The notes beneath the pieces are model-generated. The model was not told the origin of the DNA and made no database searches. It saw only the letters and a list, made by a program, of their open reading frames with translations. Below are positions 56,097 through 64,000 of a DNA stretch of 64,000 nucleotides, piece after piece (within the stretch, counting starts at the first letter, position 1; each line of letters begins with the position of its first letter). Position numbers and translations under genes: made by a program. The stretch is from CAVQBC01 sp963848415 (lineage in GTDB: Bacteria > Actinomycetota > Thermoleophilia > Solirubrobacterales > Solirubrobacteraceae), in the NCBI GenBank assembly GCA_963848415.1, contig CAWKDN010000001.1, positions 1,240,001 to 1,304,000 on the forward strand. The letters run 5' to 3'.

Positions 56097-56851
56097 GCCG
56101 TCGCGCGGCGGGGCGCGTGACGCCCTCGCGGCTGCTGCTCGGCGCGCTGGCCGCCGCGCAGGTGAGCTACGCCTACCTGCCCGAGCGCCGGCGCGTGGCC
56201 GCAACGCGCGGCATCGTCGGCCTGATGATGGTCACGTCGCTCGCCGAGGCCCGCGAGGCGCGCGGGCTCCGGCGCGGCGTTCTCCCGGTGCTGGCGGCGG
56301 GCAAGCTCGGCTTCCTGGCCGAGCTGGCCGGGGTCGCGACCGGCCGGCCGTTCGGCCACTACCACTACACGGACAAGCTCGGGCCGCAGGTGGGCGGCGT
56401 GCCGCTGCTGGCCGCGGCGGCGTGGGCGATGATGGCCCGGCCCGCCTGGATGGTCGCCGGGCTGCTGGCCCGGCGGCGGGCACCGCGGATCGCCCTCGCC
56501 GCGGGCGCGCTGACCGCCTGGGACGTCTTCCTGGATCCGCGCATGGCGCGCGACGGCTATTGGGTGTGGCCGCAGGGCGGGCGCTACGAGGGCGTGCCGG
56601 CCTCGAACTTCGCGGGCTGGTTCGTGACCGGGCTGGGGGTCTTCGCGGTCTGGAGCGCGCTCGACCCCGGCGACGGCGCGGACGCCGCCGCCGCTGGCGA
56701 CGGCGCCCTCGCCCTCTACCTGTGGACCTGGGTCGGCGAGAGCTTCGCCAACGCGGTGCTCTGGCGCCGGCCGGTGACCGCCGCCGCGGGCGGACTCGCC
56801 ATGGGCGCCTTCGCCGTGCCCGCGCTCGCGGCGCGGATGCGCGCGCGATGA
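56093..56851 (+). CDS. cruF: CruF-like carotenoid 1,2-hydratase (carotenoid biosynthesis membrane protein)
   Basis: 252 residues from GTG 56093 (overlaps previous stop, GTGA). A multi-helix membrane protein with the family motifs ATGRPFGHYHYTDKLGPQVG, GGVPLLAAAAWAMM, WDVFLDPRMARDGYWVWPQG and YEGVPASNFAGWFVTG. CruF-type enzymes add water to the psi end group, giving a 1-hydroxy carotenoid. The next gene, CrtD-like, would act on that product. The symbol is given by family; the activity is inferred. Confidence 0.82.
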   Translation: MSRRAAGRVTPSRLLLGALAAAQVSYAYLPERRRVAATRGIVGLMMVTSLAEAREARGLRRGVLPVLAAGKLGFLAELAGVATGRPFGHYHYTDKLGPQVGGVPLLAAAAWAMMARPAWMVAGLLARRRAPRIALAAGALTAWDVFLDPRMARDGYWVWPQGGRYEGVPASNFAGWFVTGLGVFAVWSALDPGDGADAAAAGDGALALYLWTWVGESFANAVLWRRPVTAAAGGLAMGAFAVPALAARMRAR

Positions 56852-58317
56852 GGATCGCCGTCGTCGGCGCGGGCGTCGGCGGCCTCGCCGCGGCGGTCCG
56901 GCTCGCCCACGCGGGCCATCGCGTGACGGTCTTCGAGCAGGCCGAGCTCGCGGGCGGCAAGTGCGGCCGCGTGGAGCGCGACGGCTTCGCCTGGGACTCG
57001 GGCCCATCGCTGCTGACGATGCCGTGGGTGTTCGAGGCGCTCTTCGCCGAGACGGGCGCGCCGCTGGCCGACGAGCTCGAGCTGCTGCGGGTGGAGCCCG
57101 TCACGCGCTACGGCTTCGCCGACGGCAGCGAGGTGGAGATCAGCGCCGACCTGCCGCGGGCGATGGAAGCGCTCGAGGCCTGGGCGCCCGGCGCGGGCAC
57201 GGACTGGCTGCGCTTCCTCGGGCTGTGCGCCGGGATGTGGCGCGCCTCGGTGCCGGTGCTCACCGGACCGCCGCCGTGGCCGCCGGTCACGCGCGCGACG
57301 GGCCCCGAACAGCGGCTGCGGATCGGCTCGCGGCGCGGCGAGCCACGGCCCAGCCCCGCCGACCTTGCGCGCGTGAAGCCGTGGTGGACGCTGCGGCAGC
57401 TGGCGCGGGCGTCGACGAGCGATCCGCGCCTACGACTGATCATCGAGCGCTTCGCCACCTACGCGGGCGCCGATCCGCGCCGGGCGCCGGCGGCGCTCGC
57501 GGTCGCCGGCTACGTCGAGCACGCCTACGGCGCCTGGCACCCGCGCGGCGGGCTCTACGTGCTGGTGGAGGCGCTCGTCGCGCGCCTGGAGACGCTCGGC
57601 GGCGAGCTGCGGCTGGGCACACCGGTGCGGCGGATCGAGCAGGCGGGCGGCGGGCGGGTCACGGGCGTGGAGACCGAGGCGGGGCTCGCGGCGTTCGACG
57701 CCGTCATCGCCGACGTCGACGAGGCGACCGTCCGCCGCCGGCTGCTCGGGCGCCCGCCGCCGCGCCGCGGCGAGCTCGAGCGCTCGCTGTCGGGCCTCGT
57801 CGTGATGCTCGGGCTGCGCGGGCGCACGCCCGGCCTCGCCCACCACGCGATCCGCTTCCCGCGTGACTACGACGCCGAGTTCGACGACGTCTTCGTCCAC
57901 CGGCGCCCGGTCCGCGATCCCACCGTCTACGTCAGCGCGTCGTGCGTCACCGACGCCGGCGAGGCGCCGCCGGAGACCGAGAACTGGTTCGTGCTGGTCA
58001 ACGCGCCGGCGGTCGGCGACGCGGCCGACTGGAACGGCGCCGAGGCGGCGCTGATCGACCGGCTCGGCGTCGGCGAGCGGATCGTGGCGCGGGCGCGGCG
58101 CACCCCCGGCGACCTCGAGCGCGAGACCGGCGCCGCGGGCGGGGCGATCTACGGCGCCGCGCCGCACGGGCGGCTCGGGACGCTGCGGCGCGCGGCCAAC
58201 ACCGTGCACGGCGCGCGCGGGCTGTGGCTGGTGGGCGGCACCGCCCACCCGGGCGGCGGGCTGCCGATCGTGGCACTCGGCAGCGCGCTCGTGGCGCGGG
58301 CGATCGGGCCGGCCTGA
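56848..58317 (+). CDS. crtD: second CrtI-family desaturase, probable 1-hydroxycarotenoid 3,4-desaturase (CrtD-like)
   Basis: 489 residues. FAD site IAVVGAGVGGLAAAVRLAHA, FAWDSGPSLLTMPWVFEALF, a Phe/Tyr-rich middle, RGGLYVLVEALVARLETLGG and the C-terminal LVGGTAHPGGGLPIVALGSA. It is clearly CrtI-family but diverged from the desaturase at 51499. The ATG overlaps the hydratase stop (ATGA). The pairing with a CruF-like hydratase argues for CrtD. A hydroxylated acyclic or monocyclic carotenoid, as in Deinococcus-type pathways, is the expected product. Confidence 0.85.
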   Translation: MRIAVVGAGVGGLAAAVRLAHAGHRVTVFEQAELAGGKCGRVERDGFAWDSGPSLLTMPWVFEALFAETGAPLADELELLRVEPVTRYGFADGSEVEISADLPRAMEALEAWAPGAGTDWLRFLGLCAGMWRASVPVLTGPPPWPPVTRATGPEQRLRIGSRRGEPRPSPADLARVKPWWTLRQLARASTSDPRLRLIIERFATYAGADPRRAPAALAVAGYVEHAYGAWHPRGGLYVLVEALVARLETLGGELRLGTPVRRIEQAGGGRVTGVETEAGLAAFDAVIADVDEATVRRRLLGRPPPRRGELERSLSGLVVMLGLRGRTPGLAHHAIRFPRDYDAEFDDVFVHRRPVRDPTVYVSASCVTDAGEAPPETENWFVLVNAPAVGDAADWNGAEAALIDRLGVGERIVARARRTPGDLERETGAAGGAIYGAAPHGRLGTLRRAANTVHGARGLWLVGGTAHPGGGLPIVALGSALVARAIGPA

Positions 58318-58336
58318 GCCGGCCCGTCGCGCTCGC

Positions 58337-59629
58337 CTACTTGACCGTCTCGCAGTCGAGGATGTCGTCGACCGGGTCGGCGTAAGCGACGTCGAGGCCG
58401 CCGTCGCAGCGCACCTGATCGGCAGCGTCGTCGCCGGCGTGCAGCGTGTCGTTGCCCTCGGCGCCGGTCAACCGGTCGAAGCCGGCGCCGCCGTCCTGCA
58501 CGTCGTCACCGTCACCGCCGGTGAGCACGTCGTCGCCGATGCCACCGAGCTGGCTGAGCGCCAACACCGCTCCGATGCCGGTCGACCCGGTCACCGTGTC
58601 GTCGCCGGCACCCATGTCGGTCACCAGGTGCTCGGCCAGGTCGGTCTTCAGGCCAGACGAGACGGCGCCCGCCGCGGTCAGCCGCACGCTCTGCGAGGTC
58701 TCCCGCTTCAGCGACCACGTGTCCGCGCCGCGGCCGCCGAGCGCCAGGACCGTGTCGGTGCCCGCGTCGCCGCGCAGGTGGTCCTGATCGTGGCCGACGC
58801 TCCAGCGCAGCGTGTCGTCGCCCTTGCCGGCGAGCAGGACGTCGTCGCCGTCCCCGCCGGTGAGGTCGTCGTCGCCGGAGCTGCCGCGCACGTCGTCCTC
58901 GCCGTCGCCGCCGATCACCGTGTCGTTGCCGTCGTTGCCGTCCAGGAACAGGTCGGGGACGGTCGAGACGCCGCGCTGGCCGCGCAACGTGTCGTCGCCG
59001 CCGAGGCCGAGCAGGCCGACGATCTCGGTCTCGCCGAGGTCGGCCATCGCCGGCGCCACCGTGCGCCGCTCGATGCGCAGGCGGCGGCCGTCGGTGACGG
59101 CGACGATCTCGTCGCCGGCGTTGCTGCCGAAGGCGCTGAAGGTGTCCTTGCCGACGCCGCCGTCGAACGTGTCGTTGCCGTCTCCGGCGTACCAGTCGGC
59201 GCGGTCGTCGCCGTCGCCGCCGGTGATCCGGTCGTCACCGATGCCGCCGCGCAACCAGTCGCCGCCGGGCGATCCGGCGACGGTGTCCGTGCCCGCCCCG
59301 GCGGCCACGCTGCGGACGCTCAGCACGGGGAAGTCCGCCCCGGCGCGCGAGAGGTCGAGCGTGTTGGGGAGCGCGTCGCCGACGAGCTCGAGGCGCTCGA
59401 GCCGCGCGCAGGCGGCCGGCGTGGGCTCCTCGTTCACGCGGACGGTGCCGTCGAGGCAGTCGACCGCGACCGCCTCGCCGGCCGTCGTCTTGACGTGCAG
59501 CGACACGCGGTCGGGCGTCGTGATCTCGATGGCGGCGCTCGCAGAGGGCGCCGCGGCGAGCGCGACGGCGGCGCCGGCGACGAGGCCGGCGAGCGCCCGC
59601 GCGCTGCGGGTGGGAAGGGTCAAGGGCAT
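58337..59629 (-). CDS. secreted RTX-type calcium-binding repeat protein
   Basis: 430 residues. A signal peptide (ARALAGLVAGAAVALAAAPS, ASA) is followed by a ~90-residue N-terminal domain and then many nonapeptide-like repeats from about 115 to the end: GGIGDDRITGGDGDDRADW, GGDGEDDVRGSSGDDDLTGG, GGDGDDVQDGGAGFDRL. These form calcium-bound beta rolls outside the cell. Two Cys near the end (VRCDGG, ILDCETV) may close the domain. No toxin or protease domain is present. GGAGG precedes the ATG. Confidence 0.88.
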   Translation of the reverse strand: MPLTLPTRSARALAGLVAGAAVALAAAPSASAAIEITTPDRVSLHVKTTAGEAVAVDCLDGTVRVNEEPTPAACARLERLELVGDALPNTLDLSRAGADFPVLSVRSVAAGAGTDTVAGSPGGDWLRGGIGDDRITGGDGDDRADWYAGDGNDTFDGGVGKDTFSAFGSNAGDEIVAVTDGRRLRIERRTVAPAMADLGETEIVGLLGLGGDDTLRGQRGVSTVPDLFLDGNDGNDTVIGGDGEDDVRGSSGDDDLTGGDGDDVLLAGKGDDTLRWSVGHDQDHLRGDAGTDTVLALGGRGADTWSLKRETSQSVRLTAAGAVSSGLKTDLAEHLVTDMGAGDDTVTGSTGIGAVLALSQLGGIGDDVLTGGDGDDVQDGGAGFDRLTGAEGNDTLHAGDDAADQVRCDGGLDVAYADPVDDILDCETVK

Positions 59630-59760
59630 GTCCGAGCCTCCGGATCTGGGTCGTGGGGAACTTCACCCGAGACGCCGGCGACCGTCCTGCGCTTCCGGGC
59701 GACCGTCCCGGTCGGCCCGGGAGGCCCGCTCGCGGGCGGCGGATGCGGGAGGCTGTGGCG

Positions 59761-60378
59761 ATGGAGCTCATCGACATCTCGGTCCCGATCCGCCCCCGCA
59801 TGCCGATCTACGACGGCAACCCCGGCGTCCGGCTCGAGCGCGCGCAGTCGATCGCCGACGGCGAAGCTGCCAACGTCTCGCGGCTGGACTTCGGCGTGCA
59901 CACCGGCACGCACGTCGACGCGCCGCTGCACTTCCTCGACGACGGCGCGGGCGCGGAGACGATCGACCCGGCGGTGCTGGTAGGCGAGGCGACGGTGGTG
60001 GACGCGACCGCGCTGACCGAGGACATCGAGGCGGCGGCGCTGGACCGGGTCGGCCTGCCGGCCGATCCGGAGCGGGTGCTGCTCAAGACGCCGAACTCGG
60101 AGCTGTGGGCGTCGGACACGTTCACCCGCGACTTCATCCGGCTCGTCGGGAGCGGCGCCCAGCGGCTGGTGGACGCCGGCACGCGCCTCGTCGGGATCGA
60201 CTACCTCTCGATCGGCGACGAGGAGGCTCATCGCATCCTGCTGCGGGCGGGCGTCGTGCCGCTCGAGGGCCTCGACCTGCGCGGCGTCGCGCCGGGGCGC
60301 TACCGGCTGGTCTGCACCGCGCTGGCGGTGGTGGGCTCCGACGGCGCGCCCGCGCGCGCGCTGCTGGCGCCGGTCTGA
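59761..60378 (+). CDS. cyclase-family metal-dependent hydrolase (kynurenine formamidase-like)
   Basis: 205 residues from ATG 59761. Metal motif LDFGVHTGTHVDAPLHFLDD (HxGTHxDxPxH), LLKTPNSELW, GIDYLSIGDEEAHRILL and a C-terminal YRLVCTALAVVGSDGAPARA. KynB-type enzymes hydrolyse N-formylkynurenine; no tryptophan catabolic gene is adjacent, so the substrate is open. Confidence 0.9.
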   Translation: MELIDISVPIRPRMPIYDGNPGVRLERAQSIADGEAANVSRLDFGVHTGTHVDAPLHFLDDGAGAETIDPAVLVGEATVVDATALTEDIEAAALDRVGLPADPERVLLKTPNSELWASDTFTRDFIRLVGSGAQRLVDAGTRLVGIDYLSIGDEEAHRILLRAGVVPLEGLDLRGVAPGRYRLVCTALAVVGSDGAPARALLAPV

Positions 60379-60518
60379 CGGCGGCGGGCGGCCAGCGCAC
60401 GGCCGGCCATGGCCGTGAGGGAGGCGGTCCAGCCGCCGGTGAGCGCGACGGCGGCGGGGCGGCCGCCGAGGACGGCGAGAGCGGGGCCGATCCGGCCCGG
60501 CTTGAGCAGCGAGAACAT
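60300..60518 (-). CDS. possible small membrane protein
   Basis: 72 residues starting ATG 60518 with GAGG about 9 nt upstream. Start MFSLLKPGRIGPALAVLGGR is followed by a weak hydrophobic stretch and a basic AGRALAARRRQ. The last ~26 codons overlap the end of the cyclase gene on the other strand, which weakens the case. It could be a chance frame in GC-rich DNA. Confidence 0.3.
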   Translation of the reverse strand: MFSLLKPGRIGPALAVLGGRPAAVALTGGWTASLTAMAGRALAARRRQTGASSARAGAPSEPTTASAVQTSR

Positions 60519-60615
60519 GGGGGGATCCTCTGGGTGCAGCGGGGCCTGGTGCCGGCTCCCGCGGTTGGGTGATCCCCGTCAGGACGCGCCGGGCGCCCGC
60601 TTCATTCCCGGCCGG

Positions 60616-61347
60616 CTACGTCGCTTCGTAGGCGGGCTGATCGGCGACGCCGTAGCGGTCGCGCCACCACGCCGTCCAGCGCTCGCGCAGGGCCGCGAAG
60701 GCGGCATCGTCGAGGCCGTACGCGATCACCGTGGCCGACGCCCGGCCGCCACCGTCGGCGCTCGCCGGGCGGCGGGTCACGACGAGCAGGCCGTCGCCGT
60801 AGCCGTCCACGGTGAGGGCGAGCTGGTGGGGCGCGCGGAACCACACCTCGCCCTCGGCGTCCTCGCCGGTGGGAAGGGTGGCGGCGTAGCGTCCGGACGC
60901 CGGCGTCCCGGTCAGCTCGAGCACGTCGGCCGGCTCGGCGACGTCAGCCGCGCCGGAGAGGTAGACGGTGCGCCGCGGGTCATCCGGATGGAGCTCGAGC
61001 ACCAGCCGCAGCTGGTGGACGAAGGTCAGCCAGCCCTCGCCGATGTCGTCGTAGACGTCCCCCCAGCGGGTCTCGCCGGCGGGCGCCGCGCGGGTCACGC
61101 GCACCAGCGTGCCGCCGCCGGAAGGCGTGAGTGCGAAGACGTCGCCGTGCGACCAGCGCAGCGTGTGGGCCGCCTCGTCGGCTTCGGCCTCGGCGACGAA
61201 GATCTGCTCGATCTCGGCCTCGAGGCCGTCGTACTCCCAGCCGAACCAGCGGCGAATCCAGGCCGGGTCGCGCAGCGCCCGCCAGACGGTCTCGACGGGG
61301 GCGACGATCGTCACCTCGGCGAAGACGCGCTCGGACGGCTCGCTCAT
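60616..61347 (-). CDS. SRPBCC/AHSA1-family protein
   Basis: 243 residues from ATG 61347. Activator-of-Hsp90-like START fold: FAEVTIVAPVETVWRALRDP, WIRRWFGWEYDGLEAEIEQI, SGGGTLVRVTRAAPAGETRW and DDIGEGWLTFVHQLRLVLEL. A second, C-terminal half (about 145-243) carries GTPASGRYAATLPTGEDAEG and ends DRYGVADQPAYEAT. Ligand unknown. It lies 5 bp after the ROK kinase gene, probably one operon. Confidence 0.85.
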   Translation of the reverse strand: MSEPSERVFAEVTIVAPVETVWRALRDPAWIRRWFGWEYDGLEAEIEQIFVAEAEADEAAHTLRWSHGDVFALTPSGGGTLVRVTRAAPAGETRWGDVYDDIGEGWLTFVHQLRLVLELHPDDPRRTVYLSGAADVAEPADVLELTGTPASGRYAATLPTGEDAEGEVWFRAPHQLALTVDGYGDGLLVVTRRPASADGGGRASATVIAYGLDDAAFAALRERWTAWWRDRYGVADQPAYEAT

Positions 61348-61352
61348 GCGCC

Positions 61353-62387
61353 TCAGGACGCGACGCGGATGCGCCCGCGCGCCGGCGCTGCCTGCTCGGC
61401 GCTCGCGGAGAGCAGCGCGGCGCCGAGCGCCCCACCGAGGTCGCCGAGCGCCGCGAGGTGGACCTTGGGCGGGTTGGCGCTGGCGAACAGGTGGGGCTGC
61501 ATCGCGTCGGCGATGCGATCGACGTACGGCTGACCGAGCCGGATCCCGAGGCCGCCGCCGAACACGACCGCCTCGACGTCGAGCACGTTGAGCGCTGAGG
61601 CCACGCCGGCGCCGAGCGCCTCGACCGCGCGGTCGATCAGGCGCACGGCGAGCGGGTCGTTCGCCTTCAGCGCCCGCGCCCACACGCCGCTGGTCAGCCG
61701 GGTGCGGCCGCGCTCCTCCATCATCTTGAACAGCTTGGTCTTGGCGCCGTGCTCGAGCTCCTTGCGCGCGCGGCGCTCCATCGCCAGGCGCCCGGCGTAG
61801 GCCTCCATGCAGCCGCGCCGCCCGCACGGGCAGTGCGCGCCGCCCACCTTGACCACGACGTGGCCGATCTCGCCCGCGGCGCCGCGGCCGGACCAGGGCG
61901 TGCCGTCGATCACGATCCCGCCGCCGACGCCGGTGCCCCAGAAGACGCCGAGCAGCGACTGGTACGGGCGGCCAGCGCCGAGGTGGAACTCGGCAGCGGT
62001 GGCGACGTTGACGTCGTTGTCGATGGTCACGGGCGGGCCGAGCGCGTCCTCGAGCGCCCCGCCCAGCGCGAACGTGCCCGACCAGCGGGGCAGGTTGGAG
62101 GCGGCCGAGACGGTTCCGGCGGGGGCGTCGATGACCCCCGGCGAGCCGATGCCGATGCCGGCGAGGTCGCCGGGCTCGACGCCGGCCTGCTCGGCGGCCT
62201 CGCGCACGGTCGCGATCAGCACCTCGGCCACGCCCTTCGGGCCGCCGTTCGTCGGCGTGGGCAGCCGGGCCTCGCCGAGCACCTTGTAGGCGCCGTCGAC
62301 GATCACCGTCTGGACCTTCGTCCCGCCGAGGTCGATCCCCGCCCGCGTCGTCATCGTCTCCCCCGCATTCTCCGCGCGTCTGACCAT
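61353..62387 (-). CDS. ROK-family sugar kinase (glucokinase-like)
   Basis: 344 residues from ATG 62387, or 333 from ATG 62354 (MTTRAGIDLGGTKV). I prefer 62387 because TACGCT (62399-62394) ends 6 nt before it, while the GGAG before 62354 is only 3 nt away. ATP site AGIDLGGTKVQTVIVDG, VFWGTGVGGGIVIDG, GEIGHVVV, and the ROK zinc motif HCPCGRRGCMEAYAG with EFHLG before it. It phosphorylates glucose or another hexose using ATP. No ROK-repressor DNA-binding domain is present. Confidence 0.9.
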   Translation of the reverse strand: MVRRAENAGETMTTRAGIDLGGTKVQTVIVDGAYKVLGEARLPTPTNGGPKGVAEVLIATVREAAEQAGVEPGDLAGIGIGSPGVIDAPAGTVSAASNLPRWSGTFALGGALEDALGPPVTIDNDVNVATAAEFHLGAGRPYQSLLGVFWGTGVGGGIVIDGTPWSGRGAAGEIGHVVVKVGGAHCPCGRRGCMEAYAGRLAMERRARKELEHGAKTKLFKMMEERGRTRLTSGVWARALKANDPLAVRLIDRAVEALGAGVASALNVLDVEAVVFGGGLGIRLGQPYVDRIADAMQPHLFASANPPKVHLAALGDLGGALGAALLSASAEQAAPARGRIRVAS

Positions 62388-62408
62388 CTCCGGAGCGTAT
62401 CCGCAAGA

Positions 62409-63377
62409 GTGCCGTACGTGGGAACGGGGACGGTCGAGGTCATCCGCGGCGAGCTGGTCGAGAGCCGGCACCGCTTCGCGTGGTCGCTGGCGGCGGCGGG
62501 CGAGCCGCCGCAGACCGCGGGCGTTCGGGTGTTCGCCCGCTCGGCGGCCAAGCCGTTTCAGGCGCTGCCCGCCGTGCGGGCTGGGGTGCTCGAGCGCTAC
62601 GGGCTCGGCGACGCCCACCTGGCCGTCGCGTGCGCGTCGCACGGCGGCCGCCCCGAGCACCTGCAGCGGGTGCGCGAGATCCTCGCGGCCTGCGGGCTGA
62701 CGCCCGCGTCGCTCGGCTGCGGGCCCTTCCCGCCGCGCGCGCCCGGCGCCGAGGTCGCGCTGGCGGCTGCCGGCGGCGCGCCGGAGCCGATCCATCACAA
62801 CTGCTCGGGCAAGCACGCGCTCGGGCTGGCGCTGTGCGTGGCGGAGGGCTGGCCGACGGCGGGCTACCTCGACGCGGCCCATCCGCTGCAGCGCGCCATG
62901 ACCGCCGCTGTCGCGGCCGCCGCCGGCGTGCCGCCCGAGACGGTCCCGCACGCGACCGACGGCTGTGGGATGCGGACCTTCGTGCTCCCGCTCGGTGCGC
63001 TGGCCCACGCCTTCGGCCGGCTGGCGGGCGGCGGCCTCGGCGCAGACGGCGCGCGGGTCGCGGCCGCCATGCGCGCGCATCCCGAGCTGGTGGCCTTCCC
63101 GGGCGCGATCGACACCGAGCTGATGGCCTCAGCGCCCGGGGTCGTGGCCAAGATCGGCGCCGAGGGCGTCATCGGCATCGGGCTGTCCGACGGCCGCGGC
63201 GCGGCGGTCAAGGTGCTCGACGGCGCGATCCGCGGGGTCGCGCCCGCGGCGAGCGCAGTGGTGCGCGGGCCGCTCGGCCTGGCCGCCGCGACGCCGCCCC
63301 TGGCAGAGCTGGCGGCACCGCCGGTGGTCAACTCCCGCGGCGAGCGCGTCGGGTGGGCCGAGGCCCACCTCGACTAG
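62409..63377 (+). CDS. asparaginase (II-like, thermolabile) family protein
   Basis: 322 residues from GTG 62409. Features: VEVIRGELVESRHR, RSAAKPFQALPAV, ACASHGGRPEHLQRV, HHNCSGKHALGLALC, PHATDGCGMRTFVLPL and GIGLSDGRGAAVKVLDGAIR. This is the Rhizobium-type asparaginase family, unrelated to E. coli AnsA/B. It would hydrolyse asparagine. Divergent from the ROK gene with start regions 22 bp apart. Confidence 0.88.
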   Translation: MPYVGTGTVEVIRGELVESRHRFAWSLAAAGEPPQTAGVRVFARSAAKPFQALPAVRAGVLERYGLGDAHLAVACASHGGRPEHLQRVREILAACGLTPASLGCGPFPPRAPGAEVALAAAGGAPEPIHHNCSGKHALGLALCVAEGWPTAGYLDAAHPLQRAMTAAVAAAAGVPPETVPHATDGCGMRTFVLPLGALAHAFGRLAGGGLGADGARVAAAMRAHPELVAFPGAIDTELMASAPGVVAKIGAEGVIGIGLSDGRGAAVKVLDGAIRGVAPAASAVVRGPLGLAAATPPLAELAAPPVVNSRGERVGWAEAHLD

Positions 63378-63386
63378 GACTCCGTC

Positions 63387-64000
63387 CTAGCCGTCGACGC
63401 TGGACATGTCCGGGTAGCGGTCGCCCGAGGCGGCGCCGGGCGGCATGATCTCGTCGAGCCGCGCGAGCTCTGAGGCCGAGAGCCGGACCTCGCCGGCGGC
63501 GGCGTTCTGCTCGAGGTAGGCGACGCGCTTGGTCCCGGGGATCGGGACGATGTCCTCGCCCTGGGCCAGCACCCAGGCGAGCGCGAGCTGCGCCGGCGTG
63601 ACCTCCCGCTCCTCCGCCAGCGCCCTTACCGCGCGCACCAGCTCCAGGTTGCGCTCGAGGTTGCCCTCGGCGAAGCGCGGGCTCAGGCGGCGGAAGTCGT
63701 CGGCGGAGAGGTCGTCGAGCGACTCGATCGTGCCGGACAGGAAGCCGCGGCCGAGCGGCGAGTAGGGCACGAAGCCGATGCCCAGCTCGCGCACCGTGGG
63801 CAGGATCTCCGCCTCGGGCTCGCGGCTGAACAGCGAGTACTCGGTCTGCACCGCGGTGATCGGGTGCGTCGCGTGCGCGCGGCGGATGGTCTCCGGCGCC
63901 GCCTCGCTGAGCCCCAGGTGGTGGACCTTGCCCGCCTGCACCAGCTCGCCCATCGCCCCGACCGTCTCCTCGATCGGCACCTTCGGGTCGACGCGGTGCT
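63387..64000 (-). CDS. aldo/keto reductase (N-terminus outside window)
   Basis: About 204 C-terminal residues, open at the right edge. HRVDPKVPIEETVGAMGELV, GKVHHLGLSEAAPETIRRAH, AVQTEYSLFSREPEAEILPT, GFVPYSPLGRGFLSGTI and VPIPGTKRVAYLEQN are typical of the AKR barrel and its NADPH site (PIPGTKR). The catalytic Tyr/Asp/Lys lie in the missing part. Substrate unknown. It ends 10 bp after the convergent asparaginase-like gene. Confidence 0.93.
   Translation of the reverse strand, partial: HRVDPKVPIEETVGAMGELVQAGKVHHLGLSEAAPETIRRAHATHPITAVQTEYSLFSREPEAEILPTVRELGIGFVPYSPLGRGFLSGTIESLDDLSADDFRRLSPRFAEGNLERNLELVRAVRALAEEREVTPAQLALAWVLAQGEDIVPIPGTKRVAYLEQNAAAGEVRLSASELARLDEIMPPGAASGDRYPDMSSVDG

Overview
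The window is very GC-rich DNA with dense, mostly short-spaced genes, frequent GTG/TTG starts and actinobacterial gene content: a dnaK-grpE-dnaJ-hspR cluster with separate clpB, inositol-phosphate synthase next to a CDP-alcohol phosphatidyltransferase, and TANNNT -10 boxes abutting start codons. I infer a deep-branching actinobacterium, most like Thermoleophilia/Solirubrobacterales. That assignment is from gene content and style only; no rRNA gene is present.

Layout. 1-1.2 kb: two tandem secreted paralogues. 1.2-10.4 kb: protein quality control (clpB; dnaK-grpE-dnaJ-hspR) with a broken M20 peptidase and an endonuclease III gene. 10.4-15.4 kb: hydrolase, CAP protein, DUF2867 protein, then PAP2, CDP-alcohol phosphotransferase and inositol-phosphate synthase, a plausible phosphatidylinositol route. 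15.4-27 kb: accessory stretch with a MarR regulator, a decayed phosphotransferase, a glycosyltransferase-PHP fusion, a UDG-like protein, a small zinc protein, oxidoreductase, lipase-like, OsmC, rRNA methyltransferase, argF, nuclease and a frameshifted AbiEi/DUF559 gene. 27-30.2 kb: TPP-riboswitch-controlled thiO-thiS-thiG with divergent thiE. 30.6-47.6 kb: 2-oxoacid dehydrogenase metabolism, with one E3, two E1alpha/E1beta/E2 sets, and lipB and lipA for lipoylation. 48-50.4 kb: rhomboid protease and D,D-carboxypeptidase. 50.4-58.3 kb: carotenoid cluster (fni, crtI, crtB, cruF-like, second CrtI/CrtD-like). 58.3-64 kb: RTX-repeat exoprotein, cyclase, SRPBCC protein, ROK kinase, asparaginase-like protein and a partial aldo/keto reductase.

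Beyond the genes, the strongest unexplained signals are: (i) a dispersed 47-203 bp inverted-repeat element, three copies, bounded by CTAG, each filling the gap between two co-directional genes and, in two copies, supplying the stop codon of the upstream gene and part of the -10 or leader of the downstream one; (ii) a second ~90 bp repeat (GGTAAGGGG ... ACGAGAA-N19-TTCTCGT) found twice, both times just 3' of a gene; (iii) five convergent gene pairs whose stop codons interlock on one CTAG palindrome; (iv) about 19 genes with a TANNNT box 6-11 nt before the start codon, the mark of leaderless transcripts, including overlapping divergent pairs; and (v) a shared CTNAGTC-N7-CTNAGTC operator-like motif in front of clpB and dnaK.

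Five genes (M20 peptidase, phosphotransferase, AbiEi-like, fni, SplB-like) carry frameshifts or internal deletions. Either this region contains real decay or the assembly has local indels; sequence alone cannot decide. No gap without a gene exceeds 300 bases. I see no tRNA, rRNA, CRISPR array, phage or complete insertion sequence.
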